Below are positions 9,622 through 20,960 of a stretch of DNA of 64,000 nucleotides, in pieces. This stretch comes from Prorocentrum cordatum (Eukaryota; Sar; Dinophyceae; Prorocentrales; Prorocentraceae). The translations under genes and the position numbers were made by a program. The notes beneath the pieces were generated by a model that saw nothing but the letters and a program-made list of their open reading frames with translations, was not told the origin of the DNA and did not search any database. Numbering within the stretch: position 1 is the first letter of the stretch; every line of letters starts with the position of its first letter. Location: NCBI GenBank assembly GCA_963575745.1, contig CAUYUJ010020726.1, forward strand, positions 266,969 to 330,968, in the 5' to 3' direction.

Positions 9622-9787
9622 GGAGGGCACCAACTATACACCAACACCGATCCTGGCCCAGGATCGCCCTGGGCCCAGGATCGGTGTATTATGCCTTCTT
9701 GCGCAGGGCAGGAGGGCGTATACACCGATCCTGGGCCCAGGGTGATCCTGGCCAGGATCGGTGTTGGTGTATAGCTGGTGCCCTCCT
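9622..9787. mobile_element. Foldback element with near-perfect inverted arms
   Basis: The left arm (GGAGGGCACCAACTATACAC, then CAACACCGATCCTGGC) is the near-perfect reverse complement of the right arm (GCCAGGATCGGTGTTGGTGT, then ATAGCTGGTGCCCTCC). Inner copies of ACACCGATCCTGGGCCC in both orientations fill the middle. It has no ORF. It would form a cruciform or a long RNA hairpin within the intron. Confidence 0.75.
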
Positions 9788-10010
9788 ACAAACGGTGTGG
9801 TGACCGCACCGTGCGGTGAGTCGGTGGGGATTCGGGGTCACCGCACGGTTTTGGGACCCGGGTCGCTCTCCGAGGACGCCTCGGGCGACGACAGAGGCCT
9901 CCGGGGTTTCCGAGGCCGTGCGGTGACGGACCGTGCGGTGAGGTCTTCGGGGATTTCGACGTCACCGCACGGTCTGCCACCGCACCGTTTCGGGACTCCA
10001 AATTTCTAAC
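9788..10010. repeat. Inverted and direct ACCGTGCGGTGA repeats
   Basis: ACCGTGCGGTGA and its reverse complement TCACCGCACGGT occur repeatedly (near 9808, 9838, 9918, 9928 and 9963), with GGGGATTCGG/GGGGATTTCG spacers. This gives two nested inverted units. Confidence 0.7.
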
Positions 10011-10198
10011 TCCTCGAGAGTTCTTTGGTTTTCTGGGGGGCCAGGATCCTTTCATTTCTAACTCTGCCGGCCTGGGGCCTCTTCCTGGCCACCGGGGGGC
10101 CAGGAGCAGTTAGAAACGAGCACACTCAGAAGTGAGCACGGTCAGAAATGAACGACGTATACTCTGGAGGGGAGGGGAGCTCAGATGATGTGAAACTC

Positions 10199-10400
10199 GG
10201 CTGCGAGCGAAGCGGGGGAAGTGAGGAGGAGAGGGCCTTCTCGGAAGGCGGCGGCACTTCTCAGGAGCCCTCGCGCCTTCTGAGAAGTTTTTTGTTTCTG
10301 TCCTCGGGGAAGGCTCAGAAAACATCTCACAAGGCTGGGGGACTTTCGAGCCTTCTGAGAAGGCCCGCCCCTTCTCGCTTCCCCCCTTCGCTCGCAGCCG
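10199..10400. mobile_element. MITE-like foldback with ~22-bp terminal inverted repeats
   Basis: The left end GGCTGCGAGCGAAGCGGGGG (then AAG) pairs with the right end CTTCCCCCCTTCGCTCGCAG (then CC), with one base of difference. Inner blocks (GGGCCTTCTCGGAAGG and CCTTCTGAGAAGGCCC) extend the pairing. No convincing target duplication is seen. A GTT microsatellite follows at once. Confidence 0.6.
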
Positions 10401-10411
10401 ATAAAAGCGCT

Positions 10412-10448
10412 GGGGGCGTTGTTGTTGCTGCTCCTGCTGATGTTGTGG

Positions 10449-10483
<35 letters not shown>

Positions 10484-10513
10484 ATTGTTGTTGTTATTGA
10501 TGATGTTGTTGTT
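10412..10513. repeat. GTT microsatellite
   Basis: (GTT)n with GCT, GAT and ATT interruptions. It precedes the 539-bp duplicated block, as the GTT tract at 12418-12620 precedes the second copy. Confidence 0.9.
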
Positions 10514-11052
10514 GAACATTATTTATTCTAAAGAATAATTATTGTTGGGCCCCCTGGTGCGCGCCCCCCCTGCGCCGCCTAGGCCGCAGCTACATTTTCA
10601 TCATTTTCGTGAGGAAGCCTCAGAAAAGAGGGTGTGTACAGGATCCGGTTGTTTTGTTGTAATCCGCTTTCCCTTGCAAAAAACAATAGAAAATGACATT
10701 TCTTGTTCTAATATAATCAAATTTCAAGAATCCCTTGCAAAAAATAAGGTAAAGTGGACATTCGCGCGCGCAAGACGAAATCCTTCCAAAACCTTAGTGT
10801 TCGCAGCGATTTTAACATAAAAACATCAAAAAAACCAATGGTTTTTCAACAAAAAATTGTCAAAATCTCATCCCGCGCGCTCTTGCGGATTCGTAGGAAA
10901 CCCAACACTTTTTAAACATTTCTGTCAAACGGGCTTTTGCGAGCAACTTTTTCGAACTTCTGCAACAACGGTTGCGCACCTGCCAGGGCCATCATCCCTG
11001 TCAAATAATACCATGCGGGACACATTCGTTTTTTCTTCGCGCGCGCACGCCG
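10514..11052 (+). repeat. 539-bp duplicated block, copy 1
   Basis: Nearly identical to 12621-13157; the few differences seen include one A indel and A/G in GCAACAACGG versus GCGACAACGG. It begins AACATTATTTATTCTAAAG and ends at CGCGCGCACGCCG. It is AT-richer than its surroundings in the middle. The 92-codon ORF inside both copies (MLGPLVRAPP...) is not supported by any family resemblance. Confidence 0.9.
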
Positions 11053-11079
11053 TCGTCGTCGGCCGCGGGGCCCTGAATA

Positions 11080-11280
11080 GTAGCCACGGTCGTCCGCATG
11101 CCACGAAGTGAAGTGTCCGAACGTCATAGGGCGGGAAGCTGGGTGTGGGTGGTGGCGAAGAGTCGTTTGGAAGTTTGGTAGAGCTTGAACCGGCCCCCCC
11201 ACAAAGTGGGGGTATTGCCCGCCTCCTGTGAAAACCCTGGCACTGGTGAGAACGGAGTGTCCCCACGTGCTAGTAATTGT
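11080..11280 (+). repeat. ~200-bp duplicated block B, copy 1
   Basis: GTAGCCACGGTCGTCCGCA through CCCTGGCACTGGTGAGAAC matches 13473-13650 with scattered changes. Both copies end in a GTT microsatellite. In copy 1 it directly follows the 539-bp block; in copy 2 about 315 bp intervene. Confidence 0.8.
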
Positions 11281-11286
11281 TGTTGC

Positions 11287-11317
<31 letters not shown>

Positions 11318-11340
11318 CTTGGGGTTGAGTTCTTAATGCT

Positions 11341-11735
11341 TGAAGAATTCGCCGGCCCAACGGGCCAGAGGCGTGCTAAGATCTCCAGTAACTTGTTAAC
11401 AATATTTCTAGTTCGCGCGCGCGGAGCGGCCCCTGGGGGCCCCCGGACGAAAAGTACCCCGGCAAGGTCCCGAGAGAAGCCCGGGAGAAGCCACCAGACC
11501 ACTCCAGGGGAGGGTATTTTTCGACACCCCTCACGAGGATCGTGGCCTCCGAGGGGGGAGCCGCAATCGACTGCCCCCAAGAGCCCCCCAAGAGGCCCTG
11601 GGGGCCTCCAAAACGCCGCCAAGGAGCCCCAAGAGACTCCCACGAGGTCCCCTAGAGGCCCCCAAGAGGCCCTAAAGAGGGCTCCAGGGCCGGCGGCATG
11701 AGCGAAGCGAATAATAAAACTGTAGCTGATCCCCC
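11341..11735 (-). repeat. ~400-bp dispersed repeat C, minus-strand copy
   Basis: The reverse complement matches 49757-50165 over almost its whole length: TTATTNNTCGCTTCGCTCAT, CCGCCGGCCCTGG, the CTTGGGGGCCTC series, GCCACGATCCTCGTG, and GATCTTAGCACGCC...GGGCCGGCGAAT. The two copies lie 38 kb apart in opposite orientation, so this is an interspersed family. It has no ORF of note and includes a CTTGGGG-type internal repeat. Confidence 0.85.
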
Positions 11736-12417
11736 CATAACCAGTGCACATTCTGTGTTCTTGAATTGAAGTGCCCCCGTCGGGGATCGCCCCCAGTTTT
11801 TAATCAGGGAACATGTTCTTGTTCAAACTGTGCCCTTCCCCCAGCTACAAGAACAACGGCTCCCGCCTCACACTTCATCGCAGTTGATTCCCAAATCGCG
11901 CTCACGCGCGGGACTTCTTCACAATGTATGCAGGAATCACGCTCTCGCGTGGGACTTCGTCGCAATTTATTCGCACGCCGCGCCCTCGACGCTCAGGAAT
12001 CGCGCTCTCGGCCAGGCTGTTCTTGCGATTTACTTGGGGATCGAGCTATCGTTTGAGACTTTCTGGCGATTCATGCAGGACTCACGCTTCAGCAACCCGC
12101 CTGCTCGATCTGGCTGACTGGGCCCGCCTTCCCGACCCGCCCGCTGCCCGCCCGATCTGCCCGTCTGGTTCTGCCACGTGTTTTCTGCCCCTAGCCCCTC
12201 TCCTACTAATTTCTCCCGTGCTTCATCCTTCTCCCTCCCCCTTCTATCCGTCCTCTGTTCCCTTGTTCGAAGGAGCTGCGCTAAATGCACGTGGCTGGTA
12301 AGTAAGATATACCCCCAAGGGGGTACGAATGAAGACGAAACGGGCGGGCACCGAGGGTTTGGGATTTACGTGTTGAAAGGCACACGAGCAGATAGAAACG
12401 AACAGTCTTCAATCAAG

Positions 12418-12518
12418 TGTTGATGTTGTTGCTATTGGTGGTGGTGGTGTTGGTGTTGCTGTTGTTGCTGCTGCTGTTGTAGTTGTCGTTGCTGTTGTTG
12501 TCGTCGTCGTCGTTGCTG

Positions 12519-12550
<32 letters not shown>

Positions 12551-12587
12551 GGTGGTGTTGTTGTTGTTGTTGTTGTTGTTGTTGTGG

Positions 12588-12619
<32 letters not shown>

Positions 12620-12620
12620 G
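12418..12620. repeat. GTT/GTC microsatellite
   Basis: (GTT)n with GTC, GCT and GGT interruptions, directly before the second copy of the 539-bp block. Confidence 0.9.
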
Positions 12621-13157
12621 AACATTATTTATTCTAAAGAATAATTATTGTTGGGCCCCCTGGTGCGCGCCCCCCCTGCGCCGCCTAGGCCGCAGCTACA
12701 TTTTCATCATTTTCGTGAGGAAGCCTCAGAAAAGAGGGTGTGTACAGGATCCGGTTGTTTTGTTGTAATCCGCTTTCCCTTGCAAAAAACAATAGAAAAT
12801 GACATTTCTTGTTCTAATATAATCAAATTTCAAGAATCCCTTGCAAAAAATAAGGTAAAGTGGACATTCGCGCGCGCAAGACGAAATCCTTCCAAAACCT
12901 TAGTGTTCGCAGCGATTTTAACATAAAAACATCAAAAAACCAATGGTTTTTCAACAAAAAATTGTCAAAATCTCATCCCGCGCGCTCTTGCGGATTCGTA
13001 GGAAACCCAACACTTTTTAAACATTTCTGTCAAACGGGCTTTTGCGAGCAACTTTTTCGAACTTCTGCGACAACGGTTGCGCACCTGCCAGGGCCATCAT
13101 CCCTGTCAAATAATACCATGCGGGACACATTCGTTTTTTCTTCGCGCGCGCACGCCG
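12621..13157 (+). repeat. 539-bp duplicated block, copy 2
   Basis: Near-identical to 10514-11052. Beyond its end the sequence differs: about 315 bp of new DNA includes three copies of GGCTTAACAACTTCTGTGGG at 13372-13450, before block B resumes at 13473. Confidence 0.9.
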
Positions 13158-13472
13158 AAATCTCCAAAAACCATTGGGCTTCTTAAGAATTTTAGCACCG
13201 CGCATCATAAAATCACACGAATCGCACCGTAGGTCCTCGAAAAACACCTGCACGACTTTTCAAAATTTCTACCCGCGCGCGCTGTCCGAATCCTAAAAAA
13301 CCAATGGTTTTCCATGTGTATCATGTGTATCATGTACCATATGCATCATATGCAACAGATGTTCTGTGGAAGGCTTAACAACTTCTGTGGGTTAACAAGG
13401 CTTAACAACTTCTGTGGGTGTACGAACGTAGGCTTAACAACTTCTGTGGGTGTGTACTCCACGCCAGTGTAG

Positions 13473-13666
13473 TAGCCACGGTCGTCCGCAGGCCACGAAG
13501 TGAAGTGTCCGAACGTCATAGGGCGGGAAGCTGGGTGTGGGTGGTGGCGAAGAGTCGTGTGGATATTTGGTAGAGCTTGCACTGCCCCCCCACAAAGTGG
13601 GGGTATTGGCTGGCGTCGCATGAAAACCCTGGCACTGGTGAGAACACTGAGCGTTCGGGTAAAGTG

Positions 13667-13672
<6 letters not shown>
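13473..13672 (+). repeat. ~200-bp duplicated block B, copy 2
   Basis: Matches 11080-11280, including CCCCACAAAGTGGGGGTATTG and CTGGCACTGGTGAGAAC, then passes into a long GTT tract. Confidence 0.8.
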
Positions 13673-13726
<54 letters not shown>

Positions 13727-13825
13727 ATTTTTGTTGTTGTTGTCGTCGTTGTCGTTGTCGTTGTCGTTGTTGTGTTTGTTGTTTTTGCTGCTGTTGTCGT
13801 CGTCGTCGTCGTCGTCATTGAATAT
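13668..13825. repeat. GTT/GTC microsatellite
   Basis: A long (GTT)n run followed by GTCGTC, ending at GAATATTCATTTTTAGAG, which resembles the GAATTC...TTGAT block that follows GTT tracts in the satellite units. Confidence 0.9.
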
Positions 13826-13925
13826 TCATTTTTAGAGAATAAGTATTGCTGATATCCGGACATGGTTCTGGGCGCTCTCGCCTCGACGCCGGCTACATTT
13901 TCTCTGGAAGCGAGGCTCCCACTCG

Positions 13926-14720
13926 AGCGTTGGTTTGAGTGTAAAATTGGGTTCTTGGAGGCCCGGCTACGACGACAACGGCTCCCGCTCGATACTTCCT
14001 CAGAATTTACCCCGAGACACCCTGGCCAGAGAGGCCCTCGAACTCAGGAGCGGCGCTCTCGCTCAAGACTTCTTCACAATTCAATCAAGTTGGCGGGGGC
14101 CCAGCCACGACGACAGGGGCTCCTGCTCGTTACTTCTTCACGATTCACTCCGAGAGCCCCTGGCCAGGAAGGCATCCGAACTCAGGAACGGCGCTGTCGC
14201 TCGAGACTTTCTCGTGGTTCAGCTACATTGGTGGAGGCCCATCTGCGACGACAAGGGCTCACGCTCGATGTTTCCTAGAGACCTAATCCCAGGGGCCCTG
14301 TCCAGAGAGGCCCCCGAACTCAGGAGTGGCGCTCTTGCTCCTGAGGCCCAGCCGCGACGACAACGGCTCCTGTTTGATACTTCTTCACGATTTGCTCCGA
14401 GGTCTCCTGGCCAGGAAGGCCCCCGAACTCAGGAACGGCGCCGTCGCTCGAGACTTTTTCGTGATTCTGTTTCATTGGTGGAGGCCCAAATGCGACGACA
14501 AGGGCTCTCACTCGATACTTCCTCAAGATGTATTTCCAGGGGCCCCGGCCAGAGAGGCCCCCGAACTCAAAAGTGGCGCTCTCGCTCGAGATTTTCGTAA
14601 TTCAGGCAAGTTGACGGAGGCCCAGACACGGCGACAAGGGTTCCCGTTCGATATTTCCCAATCTGTATTCCGAGAGCCTTTGGCCAGGGAGGCCCCCGAA
14701 TTCAGGAACGGCGCTCTCGC
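13926..14720 (+). repeat. ~120-180-bp internal repeats of a diverged satellite unit
   Basis: Units containing CCAGAGAGGCCCCCGAACTC, then AGGAGCGGCGCTCTCGCTCGAGACTT, and CACGACGACAACGGCTCC recur about six times (near 14025, 14155, 14295, 14410, 14540 and 14680). This is an internally amplified version of the AATCGCGCTCTCGC block of the 740-bp satellite. Long ORFs here (263 and 221 codons) follow the repeat. Confidence 0.75.
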
Positions 14721-14844
14721 TCGAGAGTTCCTCGCACTTCCCCCCGAAAGGGGGTGCAATCGAATACTAAGTGGGTGGGCGTCGAGGGTTAAGGTACACA
14801 GTATGCAAGACATGCGTACCAGAGGAGTGCACAGTCTTAACATG

Positions 14845-14935
14845 ATTGTTGTTGTGGTGGTGGTGGTGGTCGTTGTTGTTGTGGTCGTAGTTTTGTGTGT
14901 GTTTGTTTGGTGTTGCTGTTGTTGTTGTCGTTGGA
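14845..14935. repeat. GTT/GTG microsatellite
   Basis: GTTGTTGTGGTGGTGG run ending before GATTCGCACTATTGAAGAG, again at a satellite-unit junction. Confidence 0.85.
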
Positions 14936-15394
14936 TTCGCACTATTGAAGAGCAATTATTGTTGATCCCTCCCTCTGGTGACCATTGTGTTTTTCAATTG
15001 AAGTGCCCCCCCGGGGCTCGCATTTTTGTATCAGGGAAAGTCACTAGGCTCAAACTGGGTTGTTGGCCCCCGGATTACAACAACAACGGCTCCCGCCCGA
15101 GACCTCCTTACGATTGAGCCAGGGCCCCCGCTCCCGCCTGAGACTTCCTCGCATCTTACTCAGGAGTCGCGCGCTTGCTTCGGACGTCCTTTGAAATTAA
15201 TCAGGAATCGCCCTCTAGGCGCTCCGAAGTCGCGTTCTCGCTGGAGAATTGCTTGCAATTGACTTAAGGGTCGCGTCTTGAGTTGGAATTCCCCGCAAGT
15301 TACTCGAGCGCCGCGCTCACGACGCTCAGGCACTCAGGAGCCGCGCTAACGCTGAGGACTCCCTCACAGCTCACTTAGGAAGAGGGATCTCGCT

Positions 15395-15870
15395 GCCCTT
15401 CGTTGCCCCGGTCTAGCCCTCCGTGGCCCCCTCGCTGCCCTTCGTGGCCCCGTTGCAGCTCTTCGTGGCCCCCCCGCTGTCCTTCGCGGCCCCGTCGCAG
15501 CCCTTCGTGGCCCCCTCGCTGCCATTCGTGTCCCCGTTGCAGCCCCTCGTGGTCCCCTCGCTGCCCTTCGTGGCCCCGTTGCAGCCCTTCGTGGCCCCCT
15601 CGCTGCCCTTCGTGGCCCCGATGCAGCCCTTCGTGGCCCCCTCGCTGCTCTTCGTGGCCCCATATATGTATGTGCTTCGTGGCTCCGCTGTCGCCCTTCG
15701 TGGCCCCCTCGCTGGCCCCGTTGCTACCCGCAGTGGCCTTGTCGTTGCCTTCTGTGGCCCCGCATTGTCTGCCCTTCGTGGCCCCCGCTCGTTCGCGCCC
15801 TTCGTGGCCCCATACGCATGCCCTTCGTGGCCCCGTCGCAGCCCTTCGTGGCCCCCTCGCTGCCCTTCGT
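15395..15870. repeat. Minisatellite CCCTTCGTGGCCCCGTCGCA
   Basis: About 20 copies of a roughly 21-24-bp unit reading GCCCTTCGTGGCCCCSTCGC, open in both directions (FVAPSLP or GHEGQRG peptides). It is repeat-derived and not taken as coding. Confidence 0.9.
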
Positions 15871-16818
15871 GGCCCCGCTGTCGCTCTCGCTTTCGCTCTT
15901 CGTCGTCGTCGTCGTCGTGGTCGGTCCCCTTCCGTCACTCTTGGAGTCGGGTTGCTGCCGAGCAGCGCTGCCGCTGGTCAGGCCGACGGTCCGCGGCTGC
16001 CTCGCCGCTTGCCGGGGCCCGGCCTGCAGGGAAGAACGATCTACCCCCCAAGCGGGGTACGACCGAAGACGAAGAGGGCGGGTATCGAGGGCTCGGGAAA
16101 TACGCGTAGAATGACACTTGAGCAGATAAGAGCGAACAGTATTAAAATGAGTGTTGCTGTTGGTGGTGGTGCGGTTGTTGTTGTTGATGTTGTTGTTGAT
16201 TTCGTTTTTTGTTGATCGTCTTGTTGTGGAATTCTAATGTATCAGTAGAAGTATTGTTGACCCCCTTCTGGTAACCATGGCATTCTTCTATGAAAATGTT
16301 TCTCCTGGGGCTCGCACCTAGCTTTGTTTTACAAGGGGAAGCGAGGTGCCACCAACGTGTGCCCCTGGCCCCCATTTTACCAGAACAGCGGCCCCCGCCT
16401 GATACCACAATGAATTACCACATCGCGCTCCGGCGCGCGGGACGTCTTCTCACAATCTATTCCCATGTCGCGCTCACGCGCGGGACTTCCCCAGAAGTTA
16501 TGCAGGAATCGCGCCCTCGACACTCAGGAATCACGCTCTCGCTGTGGATTTCCTGACTTTTTTTTCTCGGGGGGGAATCGCGCTGTCGCTCGAGACTTCC
16601 TCTCGTTTGATGCAGGGCTCACGCTTCAGCAACCCGCCTATTCGACTTGGCCGCCTGGACCCGCCTTCCCGACCCGCACGCCAGGGTCTGCCCGTCCGGT
16701 TCTGTAATGTGCTTTCTGCTCCTAGCCCCCCTCCTACTCTCTCGCTCTCTCTCTCGCTGGTTCCATCCTCCTCCCTCCCCCATGCCCCTTCCAACCGTCC
16801 TCTCTTCCCCTGCCTTAG

Positions 16819-16843
16819 GGGCTGCACGAAATACACGTTGCAG
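16819..16843 (+). other. 25-nt exon-like interval in satellite unit
   Basis: A long C/T-rich tract ends in CCTTAG at 16813-16818. Exactly 25 nt follow (GGGCTGCACGAAATACACGT, then TGCAG), and then GTAAGAA, a consensus 5' splice site. Equivalent 25-nt intervals lie at 12273-12297 (donor GTAAGT), 18441-18465 and 19175-19199 (GTAAAG), 19923-19947 (GTACAG), 20656-20680 (GCAAGG) and 17572-17596 (donor GTAAGG but acceptor AG mutated to CG). Whether any is spliced is unknown. Confidence 0.35.
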
Positions 16844-17714
16844 GTAAGAAAAACATACCCCCAAGAGGGTATGATCGAAGACGAGTCCGGCGGGTATCGA
16901 GGGTTTGGGATATACGTGTTGAGCGGCACGCGAGCAGATAAGAGCGAACCGTCTTAAAATGATTGTCGTTGTTGTTGGTGCTGTTGTGGAATTCCCATTT
17001 CTACAGAATGACTATTGTTGATCACCCTGCCCCGTCACCATTAGATGCTGTCCATTGAAGTTTTTTTCATGTGGCTCACACCCTCTTGTTAATAAGGGAA
17101 AGTGAAGTGTCACCAAACTGTGCCCCTGGCCCCTGGTTCACAACAACAGCTGCTCCCGACTAATATTTCTTGACAGTGTGGTCCAACATCGCGATCACGC
17201 GCGGGACCTCCCCACAAAGTATGCAGAAATCGCGCTCTCGCGTGGGTTTTCCTCGCAATTTGCTTCTGCACCGCGCCTTCGACATTCAGGAGTTACGCTC
17301 TCGCTGTGGCCTCTTTCACGATTTGCTCGGGAATCGCGCTATCGCTCGAGACTGTCTCGCGATTGATGCAGGAATCACGCTTCAGCAATCCGCCTGCTCG
17401 ACCTGGCCGCCCGGGCCCGCCTTCCCGACCCGCCCGCTAGGGTCTGTTCGCCTGGTCTGCCTGTTTGGTTCTGCCACGTGCTTTCTCCTCCTATCCCCCG
17501 TCCTGCTAACTGTTCTGGTGCTCTATCCTTTCCCTCCCCCTTCCATCCGCCCTTTCTTCCGCTGTTTTTCGGGGATGCAATATTTGCACGTGGCAGGTAA
17601 GGAAGATATACACCCAAGGGGGGTACGATTGAAGACGGAGAGGGCGGGCACCGAAGTTTTAGGATACACGTGTTGAATGGTTTGCGAGCAGATAGGAGCG
17701 AATAGTCTCACAAT

Positions 17715-17940
17715 GATTGTTGTCGGTGGTGGCGATGATGTCGTTGCTGTTGTTGTTGCGGTTGTTGTTGTTGTTGATGTTGTTGGCGTGGTTGTTGTCG
17801 TCGTTGTCCTCGTTGCCGTTATTGTTGTTGTTGTTATGGTTGTTGTTGTGTTTGTTTGTTGTTGACGTTGTTGATGTTGTGCTTGTTGTTGTTGGTGTTG
17901 TTTTCGGTGTTGTTGTGTTTGTTGTGTTTGTTGTTGTTGC
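17715..17940. repeat. GTT/GTC microsatellite
   Basis: An imperfect (GTT)n tract between two satellite units. Equivalent tracts shorten from here to the later units (18580-18600, 19320-19335, 20075-20090). Confidence 0.9.
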
Positions 17941-20900
17941 AATCCCCATCGCTAAAGACAAAGTACGGTTGATCACCCCAGTGACCATTGCGTTCTCCGG
18001 GGTTCGCACTCTGTTCTTTAGCAGGGAAAGTCTGTGGTCACCAAACTGGGCCCCTCGCCCCCGACTTGCAGCAACAACGGCTCCCGCCTGATATGCCCTC
18101 ACAAGGTATTCGGGAATTGTGCAGGAATTGCCCCGCGCGCGGGACCTCCTCACAATTTGTACGGGAATCGCGCTCTCGCTGGGGACCTGCCCCCCCAATT
18201 TATTCAAACGCCGCGCTCCTCGCGATTCACGCAGGACTTACACCTCAGAAGCCCGCTTGCTGGACCTGGCCGCCTGGGCCCGCCTTCCGACCCGCCCGTT
18301 CGGGTCTACCCGCCCGACCAGCCCGTCTGGTTATGCAACGTTTTTTTGTGTTTCTGTTCCTAGCCTCCCTCCCGCTAATCTCTCCCGTGCTCCATCCTTC
18401 TCCCTCCCCATTCCGTCCGTGCTCTCTTCCCCTGCCTTAGGGGCTGCGCTAATTTCACGCAACATGTAAAGAGGATGTACCCCCAAGGGGCTTCGATCGA
18501 AGACGAAGAGGGCGGGTACCGAGGGTTCGGGATAGACGTGTTGCATGGCATGCGAGAAGGTATCACCGAACAGCCTTCGTATTATTGTTGCTGTTGCGCC
18601 TTCGCTTGTGAAGAAAACGTCTGGTTGATTCCCCCTCGGTGCACACTGTATGTTTCCTATTGAAGTGCCCTTCCCGGGGCTCGCGCCCTGCGTTTCAGCA
18701 GGGGAAGTATTGACGGTCAAACTTGCCCCCTGGCCCCCGAGTTACAGCAACAACGACTCCCGCCCGATACTTCTTCGCAATGTATTCGAAACTCGCGCTC
18801 TCACGCTGGATTTCCTCACAATGTATGCAGGAATCGCGCTCTCGCGTGGGACGTCCTCGCAATGTATTCAACCGCCGCGCCCTCGACGCTCAGGAATCGC
18901 GCTCTCGCTCTGGTTTCTCCCGCGATTCACTGGGAATCGCGATATCACCCGAGACATCTTCGCGATTCATGCAGTACCCACGTTTCAACAACCCACCTGC
19001 TGGACCTGTCCGCCTGGGCCCGCCTTCCGACCCGCCCGTAAGGGTCTACCCTCCCGGTCAGCCCGTCTGATTATGTTACGTTGTTTTTTGTTCCTAGCCT
19101 CTCTCCCGCTAATCTCTCCCGTGCTCCCTCTTTCTCCTTCCCCCTTCCATCCGTGCTCTCTTCCCCTGCCTTAGGAGCTGCGCTAATCTCACGCAACATG
19201 TAAAGACGATGTACCCCCAAGGGGTTTCGATCGAAGACGAAGAGGGCGGGTACCGAGGGTTCGGGATAGACGTGTTGCATGGCATGCGAGAAGGTATCAG
19301 CGAACAGCCTTCGTATCATTTTTGTTGTTGTTGCGCTTTCGCTTGTCCAGAAAACGTCTGGTTGATGCCCCCTCGGTGCACACTGTATGTTTCCTATTGA
19401 AGTGCCATTCCCGGGGCTCGCGCCCTGTTTTTCAGCAGGGGAAGTCTTGAGTGTCAAACTTGCCCCCTGGCCCCCTGGCCCCCGAGTTATAGGAACAACG
19501 ACTCCCGCCCGATACTTCTTCGCAATGTATTCCAAACTCGCGCTCTCACGCTGGATTTCCCCACCATGTATGCAGGAATCGCGCTCTCGCGCGGGACACC
19601 CTCGCAATGTATTCAACCGCCGCGCCTTCGACGCTCAGGAATCGCGCTCTCGCTCTGGTTTCTCCCGCGATTCACTTGGGAATCGCGCTATCACCCGAGA
19701 CATTTTCGCGATTCATGCAGTACCCACGTTTCAACAACCCACCTGCTGGACCTGGACGCCTGGGCCCGCCATGCGACCCGCCCGTTAGGGTCTACCCGCC
19801 GGGTCAGCCCGTCTGGTCATGCCAGGTTTTTTTTTCTGTTCCTAGCCTCCCTCCCGCTAATCTTTCCCGCGCTCCATCCTTCTCTTTCCCCCTTCCATCC
19901 GTGCTCTCCTCCTCTGCCTTAGGGGCTGCGCTGATTTCACGCAACATGTACAGAAGATGTGCCCCCAAGGGGCTTCGATCGAAGATGAGAAGAGGGCGGG
20001 TACCGAGGGTTCGGGATAGACGTGTTGAATGGCATGCGAGAAGGTATCAGCGAACAGCCTTCGTATTATCATTGTTGTTGTTGCGCTTTCGCTTGTGAAG
20101 AAAAAGTCTGGTTGATGCCCCCTCGGTGCACAGTGAATGTTTCCTATTGAAGTACCATTCCCGGGGCTCGCGCCCTCTTTTTCAGCAGGGGAAGTCTTGA
20201 GTGTCAAACTTGCCCCCTGGCCCCCGAGTTACAGCAACAACGGCTCCCTCACGATACTTCTTCACAATGTATTCCGAATTCGCGCTCTCGCGCTGGATTT
20301 CTCACAATGTATACAGGAATCGCGCTCTCGCGTGGGACGTCCTCGCAATGTATTCAACCGCCGCGCCCTCGACGCTCAGGAATCTCGCTCTCGCTCTGGT
20401 TTCTCCCGCGATTCACTTGGGAATCGCGCTATCACCCGAAACATATTCGCGATTCATGCAGTGCCCACGTTTCAGCAACCCGCCTGCTCGACCTGACCGC
20501 TTGGGCTTCTTCCCGACCCGCCCGTTAGGGTCTACCCGCCCGATCAGTCCGTCTGGTTCTGCCGCGTGCTTTCTGTTCCGAGCCCCCCTCCTGTTAATCC
20601 CGTGTTCCATCCTTCTCCCTCCCTTTTGGATCCGTCCTCTCGTTCCGTCCCTTAAGGTCTGCACTAATTGCACGCAGCACGCAAGGAAGATATACCACCA
20701 GGGGGGCACATCGAAGACGAAGAGGGCAGGTATCGATGGTTTGGGATATGCGTTTTGACTTGCACGCGTGCAGGTAAGATCGAACAGTCTTAGAATGATT
20801 GTTGCTGCTGTTGCTGAGTTCTCATTCCTGCAATGAATTTATCGTTGGTCCCCCCAGTGGCCATGGTGTTTTTTCAAGAGAAGTGCTTCTCCTGGGGATC

Positions 20901-20960
20901 GCACACTGTTGTTGATCAGGGAGAGCTTGTCGTCACCAAACCCGCCGTCAGGCAAGCAGA

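Larger units (their letters stand above)
11745..20960 (+). repeat. ~740-bp satellite array, about eight units
   Basis: Each unit has the same order of blocks: a short GTT tract; TTGAAGTGCC...GGGGCTCGC; CAACAACGGCTCCCGCC; several AATCGCGCTCTCGC repeats; CTGGACCTGGCCGCCTGGGC; a 50-60-nt C/T-rich tract; a 25-nt segment (GGGCTGCGCTAATTTCACGC-like); then GTAAAG or GTAAG, ACCCCCAAGGGG, and GAAGACGAAGAGGGCGGGTA. The last block lies near 12329, 16064, 16876, 17630, 18499, 19228, 19981 and 20713. Units between 18.0 and 20.8 kb are the most alike. The 12.4-16.0 kb part is swollen by inserted blocks and a minisatellite. Confidence 0.88.
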
